This document shows positions 39,862 through 52,338 of a stretch of 64,000 bases of DNA, one piece after another. The DNA is from Mycobacteroides chelonae (GTDB lineage Bacteria > Actinomycetota > Actinomycetes > Mycobacteriales > Mycobacteriaceae), in the NCBI GenBank assembly GCA_014204435.1, contig JACHLF010000010.1, positions 62,001-126,000 of the forward strand, written 5' to 3'. Position 1 is the stretch's first letter. Each line of letters begins with the position of its first letter. A program made the translations under genes and the position numbers. The notes under the pieces were generated by a model. That model saw only the letters and a list, made by a program, of their open reading frames with translations. It was not told the DNA's origin and ran no database searches.

Positions 39862-40955
39862 CGTTCCCGATAGACGTCCGCGATCGCAAGCACCCACGTT
39901 TCGTCATCCATGCCGCCGGGGGCGTGCAGCCATTCCGCACTGAATCCCGGAACTTCTTGTCCGATAAGCCAATCAGTCACCGAATCGGCACGTTCTGCTT
40001 CATCCGAAGGAATCTCCGCATCGGTACTCAACGGCAAGCCGCGCGTCTGCGCCAACAGCGTGAGGCCGTCCTGAATGTGAGTGCTCCACTCAAACACCAA
40101 GTCAGGCAATCTCGCCGCAGGAGCAATCGGCGGAGCAAGACCCGGAAACCGAGCCCTCAGTGTGTCACGGAGCGGCCTGAGCGTCCGTACCGCTCGTCGC
40201 GCCCGAAAATACAGCGACACGGGCGGATAGAGGAACCCCACAATCACGAGCGCCGTCACCCCGCATGCCGGCACTGTGAGCAGCCACGGCCCAACGCGGT
40301 TTCCTGTTACTAAGCCACCACGAGCAAGCGGCGCCCAGATACCTACGAAGACCAGTACCGCGAGCTCCACCGCCGATCCGGCGGACAGCACCCCCAGCCC
40401 AATACCCGTCGGCGTCCGGTTCGCGTTCCGAGCCCCTATCCATATCAATTGCACAAGCACCACAGCGACGTAGGTGCTGCTCGTCACCGAGGCTACGACC
40501 AAGCCCGTATCACTGCCCTCCATCAATACGTTGGTGAACTGATAAGCGTCCTCCAACATCAGAGACTTATCACTGAAGGCCGTGGCGATGGCCACCACGA
40601 CAAGCACACAGGTCGCGGTCGCAGCAACGACCCACATATCACGACGAATCCGCACGGACGTCGCACGGCGGCTGATACCCAGGATGAATGCCTGCAGACA
40701 AGCGGCAAGGGTGACGGCCCCAAATCCACCCGCACTGGCCGCCCGCAACCACGTCGGCAGGACCGACCAGACCGCGTCGGTGAACGCCAACAACCAGAAC
40801 CACAGCAATACACCAAAACCGGTCACGGCCTTAGCCGGCAGCGACGAAGGATACCGCCATACACGCCAGATCCGGTATAGCAGAACGGGAACCAGGCATA
40901 ACAGCGCGGCGATTCGCACGCTCTGCATGCCTTGCCATTCCGAGTCCGTGATCAC
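39801..40955 (-). CDS. DUF6545 / MAB_1171c-type seven-TM membrane protein
   Basis: 384 residues from the GTG at 40955, which overlaps the stop of the decayed copy upstream (GTGA) and has GGAGGG 11 bases before it. About seven TM helices fill the first 230 residues (LLYRIWRVWRYPSS after the first; LLWFWLLAFTDAVWSVL, STYVAVVLVQLIWIGARN and others). A cytoplasmic C-terminal part follows with DLVFEWSTHIQDGLTLLAQ and DWLIGQEVPGFSAEWLHAP. The family is annotated as a putative transporter only by name. It travels with ImmA/IrrE peptidases and XRE regulators in actinobacteria. Function unknown. Confidence 0.75.
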   Translation of the reverse strand: MITDSEWQGMQSVRIAALLCLVPVLLYRIWRVWRYPSSLPAKAVTGFGVLLWFWLLAFTDAVWSVLPTWLRAASAGGFGAVTLAACLQAFILGISRRATSVRIRRDMWVVAATATCVLVVVAIATAFSDKSLMLEDAYQFTNVLMEGSDTGLVVASVTSSTYVAVVLVQLIWIGARNANRTPTGIGLGVLSAGSAVELAVLVFVGIWAPLARGGLVTGNRVGPWLLTVPACGVTALVIVGFLYPPVSLYFRARRAVRTLRPLRDTLRARFPGLAPPIAPAARLPDLVFEWSTHIQDGLTLLAQTRGLPLSTDAEIPSDEAERADSVTDWLIGQEVPGFSAEWLHAPGGMDDETWVLAIADVYRERQNGLEAPASLSGMPSTLRK

Positions 40956-42044
40956 GCAGCGCTGCCCTCCGAAACCCTCGACCGGCCACCACGCCGGTAG
41001 GCATCGGCTATGGCGAACACCCACACATTGTCACTCACGCCGGGTGGCGCCTGGAGCCATCCCGTGCTGAATCCGGGCACTGAGTCACCGGACAGCCAAT
41101 CACTAATAGCTGCAATACGATCCGGCATATGGATCGGAACCTGCACGCTGGCATAAAACGGAACATGTCGGCGCTGCGCCAGCAGCGTGAGACCATCCTG
41201 AGCATCCGTTACCCATTCATATACCAATTCCGACAACATGATTTGCGATTTCATCGACGGTCGCAGTCTCGGGAACATTCCAGTCAGCCTGTCGTGAATC
41301 GGCGCAATCCGCCGAAGATCTCGGTGCGCCTCAATCCGTAGCATCACCGGGGACCAGAGAAGGTCTGCGGCCACAGCCCGGCAGGACGCGCCATCAGCCC
41401 CTCACCGCGGCTCAACGGACGCCAGATTCCACCGCTGACGATCGCCACAAACTCGAATGCCGATGCGGCAGCAAGCAAACCCAACCCTGCACCGACCGGT
41501 GTTCGATCGGCGTGTCTCCACCCGACCCACGCAAGCTGGACAAGCACCACAGCTGCGAACGCATTACTCAACACCGCAGCCAGGATGGCCCAGGAATCGC
41601 CGCCGCCCACCAGTGCGTTGGTCACCGTATACAGGTGGTCCGCGGTGACAAGCACCGAGCTACGACTCGCCGTCGACGCAACCGCGACGAGAACGCCGGC
41701 AGTAACCACAAGTGAGATTCGTGCGCCACGGAGAATCTGCGCCGGAGATGCTTCGCCGGCTAAAGCCGGTGGCGAAAAATCCGCAGACATCCCGTCATCG
41801 TCATTATCGCCCAACCACCCATGCTGACGGCATGCATGCCCGGCGGCATGGCCGCCCATACCCGGTCGGTGAACGCCAGCATCCATATCCACACCAGCAG
41901 GCCAAAACCCGTGGCGGCCACTGCCGAAAGCCGATGTCGGGTAGCGCCAGATGCGCCAAACTCGGTACAACAGAATCGGCAGAAAGCCCAGCAGAACCGT
42001 GACGCGCACGATCTGCATGTACTCCCACGCTGACCGGTGATCAC
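40952..42044 (-). pseudogene. Second DUF6545-type gene, broken by several frameshifts
   Basis: Sequence parallel to the intact copy downstream (MQIVRVTVLLGFLPILLYRVWRI; LLVWIWMLAFTDRVWAA; AAVVLVQLAWVGWRHADRT; DGLTLLAQRRHVPF) but spread over all three frames. Compared with the intact copy, bases are lost or gained between the GTG start (42044) and 42018, at about 41915-41935, twice within 41755-41800 (one in a run of T), and near 41350-41375. There the seventh TM segment is also largely missing. The GTG start overlapping the immA stop (GTGA) is still recognisable, so it was once part of a coupled operon. Confidence 0.8.
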
Positions 42045-42589
42045 CCCAGCGCGTCGTCCAAATAGGGACTCCATCTCGAAGAACCGCTCCGTCCGGCTCC
42101 GAGGCGACGGACCAGTAGGCCTGCGAAACGCTCTGCAGCAAGCTCGTTATCTGACCATAGATCGCCATGCTCACCAGCCGCATGGTCGCCGCCGCAGCTG
42201 CGCTGCAACATCCGGGCAACCAGCTCCGGCGGCACAGCCTGGACATGCTCGGCCGCATACTCCGTCACCGGGACACCACGATGCCCTAACACCATATGCC
42301 CCAGTTCGTGAGCAATCGTCCGATCGCGCCCGACGATGCCGTGCCCGATTTGCACAAGATCCCTGTCTGGGAAGGAAAGCCACTGCCCGAAGACACCCGG
42401 CGACAGCGGCGCATCTTCAATGGTCATCGATCGACCATTGGCCGCTGCCCACGCCTGTGCCGCCTCCGAGATCGTGCGTTGGCCGTTCGACAGCGCAAGG
42501 CACTCGTCCACCGCGGCAGCAATCGAGTTCTCGCGACTGGATACGCGCCGCAGAGATCGACGTAACTCCCTGCCGCGCGCCACCCACAT
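42041..42589 (-). CDS. ImmA/IrrE-family metallo-endopeptidase
   Basis: 182 residues from ATG 42589 (TTG 42598 is an alternative). The zinc motif is HELGHMVLGH (HELGH at 94-98) after TIAHEL; a third ligand Glu is likely in the DNELAAERFAGLLVRR helix, the ImmA pattern. ImmA-type proteases cleave XRE-family repressors to release a phage or ICE from repression. Here the XRE gene lies 2.2 kb away at the other end of the cassette. It is first gene of the minus-strand operon with the DUF6545 genes. Confidence 0.85.
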   Translation of the reverse strand: MWVARGRELRRSLRRVSSRENSIAAAVDECLALSNGQRTISEAAQAWAAANGRSMTIEDAPLSPGVFGQWLSFPDRDLVQIGHGIVGRDRTIAHELGHMVLGHRGVPVTEYAAEHVQAVPPELVARMLQRSCGGDHAAGEHGDLWSDNELAAERFAGLLVRRLGAGRSGSSRWSPYLDDALG

Positions 42590-42795
42590 ACCCAACAATT
42601 TAGCGAACAGTGGGTCCCGTCACAGCAGAAGGCCCGCTCTGGGGATCGACCGCCATGCATCGACACCTGATGAAGACCCGCGACGAAGGTGCGCACGTCT
42701 GCACAATCGGCATTCACAACGGAGACGGTTCCCAGGACAGGACGATACCGGGAGGAGAGTGGCCGGAGTGGCATGCCGGAAGCTATCTGCATTGA

Positions 42796-42871
42796 TGGAG
42801 CCACCCAGGGGAATCGAACCCCTGACCTATTCATTACGAGTGAATTGCTCTACCGACTGAGCTAGGGTGGC
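42796..42871 (-). tRNA. tRNA-Thr (anticodon CGT)
   Basis: The minus strand gives a full cloverleaf: 7-bp acceptor stem GCCACCC/GGGTGGC, D arm, a 5-bp anticodon stem around the loop CTCGTAA (anticodon CGT, threonine), T arm AGGGG-TTCGATT-CCCCT, discriminator T and an encoded CCA (42796-42798). tRNA-Thr lies next to holB in M. tuberculosis as well. Its 3' end faces the ImmA/DUF6545 cassette, the geometry used by integrating elements. Confidence 0.96.
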
Positions 42872-42928
42872 GCGCCGGGCGAACCCAGCGCCCGAGAGTC
42901 TACGGCACCCCTGCCGCGACGCCCAATC

Positions 42929-44134
42929 TCATTCCGACGGACGCAGCGCCTGCCCGGCCGTCGCGACCAGCGCGTCGATCGCGAATTTGGGCTTCACGTT
43001 GACCGCCAGGGCTTCTCGGCACTCCAAAACCGCTTCGATGCACTGAAGTAGCTGTTCCGGTGGCACTCTGTCGACCATCGGCCCGAGCCGATCGGCCATG
43101 TCGGGATGATGCAGCGCCACCCCGCCCTCATCGGCAGCACCGAACGACAGCACCAGGGCGTCCCGGAAATACGTCGCCAAATCGATGAGCGTGCGGTCCA
43201 GCGCGTCCCGCGACGCCCGGGTCTGACGCGATTTCTGCTTACGCTCAAGGTCTTTCAGGACCCCCGCAGATCCGCGCAGCGCAGTGGCCGCGCCCTTGCC
43301 GGTGCCCCCGGCACCCAATGCCGTCTTCAGCTCCTCTTCTTCGGCCTCGTTGCGCGCGGCCGTCAACTCCTTGGCCTCGTTGTCTGCGCTGGTCACCAAC
43401 TCCTCGGCCGCGGCGTATGCCCGGGTCGGGGTGGCGGCCTCCCGGGCCAAGCCCAGAGCTCGGAGCCTGCGCGCCCGTGCCTGCTCATCGGTGGCGAGTC
43501 TGCGCGCCCGGCCCACGTGTCCTCCGCTGACTGAGGCCGCCCACTGCGCTTGCTCGGCATCGATGCCATCGCGTTCCATCAGCACCTGCGCGATGGCCGT
43601 CACTGACGGGGTGACGAGCGCCACATGCCGGCAGCGTGAACGGAGCGTGATCGAGATGTCCTCCGGGTCCACTGACGGTGCGCACAGCAGGAACACCGTC
43701 CGCGGCGGCGGCTCCTCCACAACCTTCAACAACACGTTGCCCGCGCCCTCGGTCAACCTGTCGGCATCCTCGATGAGGACCACCAGCCACCGCCCGGTAC
43801 TCGGCCGGCGCCACGCCGCCTGCACGATGGCACGCATCTCGTCCACACCGATCGACAATCCCTCGGGGACGACTCTGCGCACGTCAGCATGGGTCCCTGC
43901 CATCGTGGTCGTACAGGCACGGCATTCCCCGCAACCGGCTACGCCATCCGATTCGCACTGCAGCGCCGCGGCAAAACACAGGGCCGCCACCGACCTGCCC
44001 GACCCGGGAGGCCCGGTGAACAACCATGCGTGCGTCATCCGACCCGTGTCCGCACCGCGGGCAGCCAATGCCGAAGACGAGAGCGTGGAAACCACCGCTC
44101 CCTGGTCCACCAGGCGCCCGAAAACACCGCTCAT
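42929..44134 (-). CDS. holB: DNA polymerase III delta' subunit
   Basis: Clamp-loader subunit that helps load the beta clamp. 401 residues from the MSGVFGRL start (ATG 44134). A P-loop-like TGPPGSGRS (41-48) has Arg in place of the usual Lys, fitting a non-hydrolysing delta'. A zinc-binding Cys cluster (C..CGECRAC) follows, then LIEDADRLT and LKVVEEPP with sensor-1-like LLCAPS. The last 130 residues are helical. Corresponds to Rv3644c. Lies between tRNA-Thr and the cyclase. Confidence 0.92.
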   Translation of the reverse strand: MSGVFGRLVDQGAVVSTLSSSALAARGADTGRMTHAWLFTGPPGSGRSVAALCFAAALQCESDGVAGCGECRACTTTMAGTHADVRRVVPEGLSIGVDEMRAIVQAAWRRPSTGRWLVVLIEDADRLTEGAGNVLLKVVEEPPPRTVFLLCAPSVDPEDISITLRSRCRHVALVTPSVTAIAQVLMERDGIDAEQAQWAASVSGGHVGRARRLATDEQARARRLRALGLAREAATPTRAYAAAEELVTSADNEAKELTAARNEAEEEELKTALGAGGTGKGAATALRGSAGVLKDLERKQKSRQTRASRDALDRTLIDLATYFRDALVLSFGAADEGGVALHHPDMADRLGPMVDRVPPEQLLQCIEAVLECREALAVNVKPKFAIDALVATAGQALRPSE

Positions 44135-44226
44135 CGCCTCCAACCCTAACCGCCGTCTCCGACTCCCCGGGCATCCGCACAGGCGTGTGAAACGTCTCCG
44201 TCACCACCGACAGCTACGGTTAACGG

Positions 44227-45782
44227 GTGACTGGCGTGCAGGGTAGGGCCGATCAGCGCCCGCTTGCACGCGCAGCCCGGTATTCCCGCTGGGTTATGCG
44301 GACCCCATGGCCCCTCTTCATCATGGGTATCGCCCAGTCCAACCTGGTGGGCGCGCTGTTCGTGCTGGGTTTTCTCCGCTTCGGTCTGCCACCGAGTGAT
44401 CGCGTCGAACTCTCCGAGCTCGGCCCGGTACGACTGATCATCCTCGGTGTCTCGCTGTTCATCCTGTTTGTCGCCGGCGCCATCGTCAGCACCTATCTGC
44501 TGTTACCGGTCCTGCGGTGGCAGTACAGCTCCCCCGACTTCGAGTCCGAGGGCTCCGAGGCGGTCCGTGTCCGCGCCTTGCAGATGCCGTTCTATCGGAC
44601 TGTCATCAGCGTCGCGACATGGCTGGTCGGTGGCGCGATCTTCGTCGCCGTCACGTGGTCGTCCACCCGCAGTTCGGTGCTGGTCGCTGCGTTCGCGACC
44701 GTGCTCGGCGCCACCACCACCAGCATCATCGGCTACCTGCAGTCCGAACGCGTGCTGCGCCCGGTCGCCATTCAGGCCCTACGCCGCGGGGTACCCGAAA
44801 ACGTCACCGCCCCCGGCGTTATCGTCCGCCAGATCCTCACCTGGGCACTGAGCTCCGGTGTGCCCATCCTGGCCATCGTGCTCACCGTGGTGGGCCACCG
44901 CGCGGGATACCTCAAATCCAATGCCGACAACCTCACCGGCTCGATCCTGATCCTGGCCATCATCGCGCTGGCCATCGGACTGATGGGCACCCTGCTGGTG
45001 GCAACCTCGATCGCCGACCCGCTACGCCAGTTGCGCTGGGCGCTCAGCGAAGTGCAACGTGGCAACTACAACGCCCACGTGCCCATCTATGACGCCAGCG
45101 AGCTGGGACTGTTGCAGGCCGGGTTCAACGACATGGTGCGTGACCTCGGCGAACGGCAACGCCTGCGCGACTTGTTCGGCCGCTACGTCGGCGAGGATGT
45201 CGCGCGCCGAGCACTCGAGTACGGCACCGAGCTTGGCGGTCAGGAGCGCAGTGTCGCAGTGCTTTTCGTGGACCTGGTGGGCTCCACCCAGTTGGCCTCC
45301 ACGCGCGGCCCGGCAGTGGTCGTGCGGGTACTCAACGAGTTCTTCCGAGTCATCGTCGATACCGTCAACAAACACGGCGGCTTCGTCAACAAGTTCCAGG
45401 GTGACGCGGCGCTGGCCATCTTCGGGGCCCCCATCGACCATCCCGACGGTGCCGCGGCGGCACTGGCCGCGGCACGCGAACTGTCCGGTGAACTCACCAG
45501 CGTGCTGGGCTCCAACGACTTCGGCATCGGCGTCTCCGCCGGGCGTGCCATCGCCGGTCACATCGGCGCCCAGGCCCGCTTCGAGTACACCGTTATCGGC
45601 GACCCCGTGAATGAAGCAGCCCGGCTGACCGAGCTCGCCAAGAACGAACCCGGCAATGTGCTGGCATCGGCCTCCGCCGTCATGGAGGCCCGCGATGAGG
45701 AAGCGCTGCGCTGGGACGTCGGCGAGACCGTCGAACTGCGCGGCCGCACGGTGTCAACCCAGGTGGCGCGGCCGCGCCACGG

Positions 45783-45786
<4 letters not shown>
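44227..45786 (+). CDS. Membrane class III adenylate cyclase with HAMP domain (Rv3645-like)
   Basis: 519 residues. Six TM helices fill the first 290 residues, a HAMP linker follows (ADPLRQLRWALSEVQRGNYNAHVP), then a class III cyclase domain. Metal-binding aspartates lie in VDLVGSTQLAS (about residue 349) and in KFQGDAALAIFG (about 393). The substrate and transition-state region reads ARFEYTVIGDPVNEAARL. Rv3645 is the main source of cAMP in M. tuberculosis and is linked to fatty-acid stress. GTG start at 44227. Converges on topA with a 4-base overlap. Confidence 0.92.
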
Positions 45787-48548
<2,762 letters not shown>

Positions 48549-48723
48549 AGCTTCGCCTCCTTACCTGCGCTTATAGCCGCATATGTACGGTGTACCGGCG
48601 GTCCACCGTGGTCACAAGATGACAGCCCCACGCCAATTGCGCAAACCTAGCCTTGCATATAGGCGCCGATATTCCGGATATCAGGGTGGCCACATGTGTG
48701 TCCAAGTCCTTACAAAACCGCTG

Positions 48724-49308
48724 CTAAACCCGCGGCCAAACGCGGAATGCATCGGTGTCGCCGGGCGGTTCTCCGATGTTTTCCAGAAGCCGCCCTAACC
48801 TGCGCCGCCCGCTGATCCGCAACGCGGGATTGGCTCCTCGTGTTCCGATCAGCGTGGGGGCAATGCCCACGCGCATGAGCGCCGCCGCCAACGGCGAATG
48901 CGTGTCGGGGGCGTGTGGATCCAGCCCGAGCAGATACCGGTCGGCCTCCGGTGTGCCGGCGGCGAGTACCCAGGCACGCAGTTCGCGCGCGCCCGGTAGC
49001 CATTGCGCGGGCACGGTTTTTACCGCACCACGGGTCCACGCGCGTGCGATCGGGAGCACGGCGGGGTCTATCGCGGTGCGCACCAACGGATGGTTCTCCT
49101 CGGTGTGCCCGACCTCCGCCTGCAGACCGGTGTCGGTGATCATCTCGGCTAACGCCAGGGCGCGCCACGGCTGGTCCACGACCACCGAGATGCGGGCCCC
49201 CGCTCCGCTGACGACGACCTGACCTGGTCCGGCCAGCAGCCCTGCCAGATCGGTGACCTCGGGGGGCACCGATTCGGCGGAAAAGAAGGACAGCTGGCTC
49301 ACAGTCAC
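48724..49308 (-). CDS. Conserved hypothetical protein (Rv3647c-like)
   Basis: About 194 residues from GTG 49308 (GTG 49302 possible; a longer frame to 49377 lacks support). It has an N-terminal QVVVSGAGARISVVVD strand pair and a LRAWVLAAGTPEADRYLLGLD helix, and ends ALRISGRRRLGRLLENIG, which could bind nucleic acid. No known domain is recognised. It is placed between topA and cspA exactly as Rv3647c, so it is a conserved core gene of unknown job. Confidence 0.7.
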   Translation of the reverse strand: MTVSQLSFFSAESVPPEVTDLAGLLAGPGQVVVSGAGARISVVVDQPWRALALAEMITDTGLQAEVGHTEENHPLVRTAIDPAVLPIARAWTRGAVKTVPAQWLPGARELRAWVLAAGTPEADRYLLGLDPHAPDTHSPLAAALMRVGIAPTLIGTRGANPALRISGRRRLGRLLENIGEPPGDTDAFRVWPRV

Positions 49309-49437
49309 AGACAGTACTTTCTCGGGTTCATGCGCGAGCAGACCCGAATGCACCCGTTCACTCGCGTGTCGAGGCACTTATACGTGCCCCCACAAAGCGG
49401 GAGGTGCCCCCAGCTCGGCGAGTCCACGGAGACGAGA

Positions 49438-49466
49438 AACGCCCCCAGCACATGGCCAGGGGCGTT
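49438..49466 (-). terminator. Intrinsic terminator-like hairpin after cspA
   Basis: On the minus strand AACGCCCC (49466-49459) pairs perfectly with GGGGCGTT (49445-49438) over a 13-base loop, 18 bases past the cspA stop. A TCTCGTC stretch follows rather than a full U-run, as is common in mycobacteria. Confidence 0.7.
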
Positions 49467-49483
49467 CCTTCGACGGATGTGGG

Positions 49484-49687
49484 TCAGACGGCGCGGACGC
49501 CGGTAGCCTGGGGGCCCTTGGGGCTCTGGCCTACCTCGAACTCAACCTTCTGGTTCTCTTCCAGGGTACGGAATCCGTTGCCCTGAATCTCCGTGTAGTG
49601 GACGAAGACGTCGGCGGAGCCGTCCTCGGGAGCAATGAACCCGAAGCCCTTTTCCGCGTTGAACCACTTCACAGTTCCCTGTGGCAT
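49484..49687 (-). CDS. cspA: Cold-shock protein A
   Basis: 67-residue OB-fold RNA chaperone. RNP1 KGFGFI and RNP2 VFVHY motifs are intact ([24 protein letters not shown]), and the chain ends [11 protein letters not shown] as in mycobacterial CspA (Rv3648c). The ATG follows GAAGGA by about 9 bases. A long upstream stretch with a perfect inverted repeat probably forms its leader, and a hairpin terminator follows. Confidence 0.96.
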   Translation of the reverse strand: MPQGTVKWFNAEKGFGFIAPEDGSADVFVHYTEIQGNGFRTLEENQKVEFEVGQSPKGPQATGVRAV

Positions 49688-50028
49688 TTCTTGATTTTCC
49701 TTCTCTTACACCGGGTGCGACGCGCCGTTCGGTACGTCGGGCCCCGTTCCGACCGCCATACCCCGTGAAGATGACCCTCGCAGGAACCGCGACCGCAACG
49801 TCGATCCTGCGAGTGCAAAACACGAACACAGAAGCTGCGACCGCCCTAAGTAGAGCATGTTTGCGCCGTTGGCGATAGCGGTGCGCCACATAATTGATAG
49901 GAAGTTCGGTGAACAGTGGCGAAACTTAGGCCTCCTTTGGGCCTGCCTTACCCTGGCGTTATGGCCGTATGCGGTAGCGAACAGCACACCGTATTGGCAC
50001 AAGTGTGCAGGTCACGAGGGGTTTTGCG
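49688..50028. other. Divergent regulatory region between cspA and the helicase
   Basis: 341 bases with no credible gene; it must hold both promoters. It contains the perfect 9-bp inverted repeat noted separately and the GAGGGG ribosome site (50016-50021) of the helicase gene. The rest shows no clear structure. Confidence 0.5.
49777..49813 (-). promoter_or_regulatory. Perfect 9-bp inverted repeat in the cspA upstream region
   Basis: CTCGCAGGA (49777-49785) is matched exactly by TCCTGCGAG (49805-49813) with a 19-base loop, 90-126 bases upstream of the cspA start. If transcribed it would make a stable leader hairpin, as cold-shock mRNAs often carry; it could instead be a protein site. Confidence 0.5.
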
Positions 50029-52338
50029 GTGACAGTCGGTTATGGCCGTGAACTGCTGGATCACATCGTGGCCGGCACCCCCGCCGGAGAAACTCCGGTA
50101 CGGCATATTTGCGATATCCCCGCCCGAAATGCCGAGGTGGACGCCTGGCCGCAGTGGGCGCACCCCGGAGCGGTAGCAGCATTCGCCGCGCAGGGCGTGA
50201 CAGCTCCGTGGTCACACCAGGTCGCCGGCGCTTCCTTGGCGTTCGCAGGTCGGCACGTGGTAGTTGCCACCGGCACCGCATCCGGAAAGTCGGTCGCCTA
50301 CCAGTTGCCGATCCTGACCGCGCTGGCCACCGAACCGCGCGCACGGGCGCTCTACCTGGCGCCCACCAAGGCGCTCGGACATGACCAGTTGCGCTCGGTG
50401 CGCGAATTGATCACGGGGATTGACATTTTCGAGCGGGTGTTACCCAGCACGTACGACGGTGACAGCTCCAACGAATTGCGGCGATTCGCACGCGAGAGCT
50501 CGCGCTGGATCTTCACCAATCCCGACATGATGCATGTGTCACTACTGCACAATCACACCCGCTGGTCGGTATTTCTGCGTGGCCTGCGCTATCTGGTGGT
50601 GGACGAATGCCATTACTACCGTGGTGTTTTCGGATCGAATGTAGCTCTAGTCCTGCAACGGCTGCTGCGTCTGTGCGAGCGCTACGGTTCGCATCCCACG
50701 GTGGTATTCGCCAGTGCCACCACGTCGAATCCGGGCGCAGCTGCCCAGGCCCTGATCGGCCAGCCGGTCGAGGAGGTGCTCGCGGACGGGTCACCCCATG
50801 GGATGCGCACCGTCGCACTCTGGGAGCCACCGCTGCTGCCGATTACCGGCGAGAACGGGGCACCGGTCCGGCGCCCGGTGAGCACCGAGGCCTCCCGCCT
50901 ACTGGCAGACCTTGTCCAGGAGGGAGCCCGCACATTGGCCTTCGTCAGATCACGGCGGGGCGCGGAGATGACAGCATTGGGTGCCGCGCATCGACTTGCG
51001 GAAGTCGATCCGGCGTTGGTGTCCCAGGTCGCGGCGTACCGGGCCGGGTATCTCCCGGAAGACCGTCGAGCCCTGGAGCAAGCGTTGTCGACGGGTGCTC
51101 TGACCGGTGCGGCGACGACGAATGCCCTTGAGCTGGGAGTGGATATCGCCGGGCTGGACGCCGTGGTAGTGGCTGGTTTCCCGGGCACCGTGGCCTCCTT
51201 CTGGCAGCAGGCCGGCCGCTCGGGGCGACGCAGCCAGGGCTCCTTGGTGGTACTGGTCGCCCGCGACGATCCGCTGGACACCTACCTGGTGCACCATCCG
51301 GGCGCGCTGCTGGACAAGCCGATCGAGGCGGTGGTGATCGATCCGACCAATCCACATGTCCTGAGGCCCCACCTGCTCTGCGCGGCAACAGAACTACCGT
51401 TGACCGAGGAGGACGTGCGATCCCTGGGCGCGGCCGACGTGGTCGCCGATCTTGTCGACGACGGACTTCTCCGCAAGCGACCGGGCGGGTACTTCGCCAC
51501 TCCCGGCCTCAATCCGTATGCGGCGGTTGATATCCGTGGATCGATCGGCGGTCAGATCATGATCCTGGAGGCCGATACCGGACGAGTACTGGGCACGGTA
51601 GACACCGGCCGCGCTCCGGCCACGGTGCATCCGGGCGCAGTCTATCTACATTCCGGCGAGACCTACGTTGTCGATTCACTGGACTTCGGCGATGGAATCG
51701 CCTTGGTGCACAATGCCAGTCCGGACTACTCAACATTCGCCAGATCCACTATCGACATCGCGATCACCGGCGAGGGCCAGCGAGTCGAGCTTGGCGACGT
51801 GCAGATCGGACTGGTTCCGGTGGACGTCACCCACCAGGTCATCGGGTATCTACGCAAGCTGGCGACCGGAGAGATCTTGGACTTCGTCGAGCTCGACATG
51901 CCCTCCTCGACGCTGAGCACCAAGGCAGTCATGTACACCGTCACTCCGGAAGCCCTGGCGGCCATCGATATCGACGCGCTCGGAACCCCCGGCGCCCTGC
52001 ATGCCGCCGAGCACGCCTCGATCGGCCTGCTGCCGTTGGTGGCAAGCTGCGACCGCAGCGATATCGGCGGCGTGTCCACCGCGCTTCAACCCGAAACCGG
52101 TCTGCCCACGGTCTTCATCTACGACGGGCACCCCGGCGGAGCGGGTTTCGCGGCGCGCGGGTATGAGCAACTCGCTATCTGGCTGGGTGCCACGGCCGAT
52201 GCCATCGATGCCTGCGAGTGCGAGGCGGGCTGTCCCTCGTGTGTGCAATCACCCAAGTGCGGCAACGGAAATTCCCCGCTGGACAAAGCCGCTGCCATCA
52301 AGGTGCTGCGGCTGGTTCTATCTCGGCTGCCGGGTTAG
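50029..52338 (+). CDS. DEAD/DEAH-box helicase with DUF1998 domain (Rv3649-like)
   Basis: 769-residue superfamily 2 helicase of the MrfA/YprA type, linked with DNA repair. Walker A is ATGTASGKS (about 80-88) and motif II VVDECHYYRG (DECH near 192). FASATT is motif III, and the C-terminal helicase half has FVRSRRGAEM and QQAGRSGRRSQ. A C-terminal DUF1998 carries a four-Cys cluster (CECEAGCPSC then C) at about 728-745. GTG 50029 is preferred, with GAGGGG 7 bases upstream; the frame opens at 50005. Confidence 0.92.
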   Translation: MTVGYGRELLDHIVAGTPAGETPVRHICDIPARNAEVDAWPQWAHPGAVAAFAAQGVTAPWSHQVAGASLAFAGRHVVVATGTASGKSVAYQLPILTALATEPRARALYLAPTKALGHDQLRSVRELITGIDIFERVLPSTYDGDSSNELRRFARESSRWIFTNPDMMHVSLLHNHTRWSVFLRGLRYLVVDECHYYRGVFGSNVALVLQRLLRLCERYGSHPTVVFASATTSNPGAAAQALIGQPVEEVLADGSPHGMRTVALWEPPLLPITGENGAPVRRPVSTEASRLLADLVQEGARTLAFVRSRRGAEMTALGAAHRLAEVDPALVSQVAAYRAGYLPEDRRALEQALSTGALTGAATTNALELGVDIAGLDAVVVAGFPGTVASFWQQAGRSGRRSQGSLVVLVARDDPLDTYLVHHPGALLDKPIEAVVIDPTNPHVLRPHLLCAATELPLTEEDVRSLGAADVVADLVDDGLLRKRPGGYFATPGLNPYAAVDIRGSIGGQIMILEADTGRVLGTVDTGRAPATVHPGAVYLHSGETYVVDSLDFGDGIALVHNASPDYSTFARSTIDIAITGEGQRVELGDVQIGLVPVDVTHQVIGYLRKLATGEILDFVELDMPSSTLSTKAVMYTVTPEALAAIDIDALGTPGALHAAEHASIGLLPLVASCDRSDIGGVSTALQPETGLPTVFIYDGHPGGAGFAARGYEQLAIWLGATADAIDACECEAGCPSCVQSPKCGNGNSPLDKAAAIKVLRLVLSRLPG

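Noticed and set aside
42424..42834. A 136-codon minus-strand frame between immA and the tRNA
   Set aside because: It overlaps both immA and the tRNA, has no recognisable motif and no ribosome site.
42599..42871. tRNA-Thr 3' end as an attachment site for an integrated element
   Set aside because: I looked for a second copy of the tRNA 3' end in the intergenic region 39179-39438 and saw none, and no integrase is present in the window. The cassette may be old or inserted by recombination.
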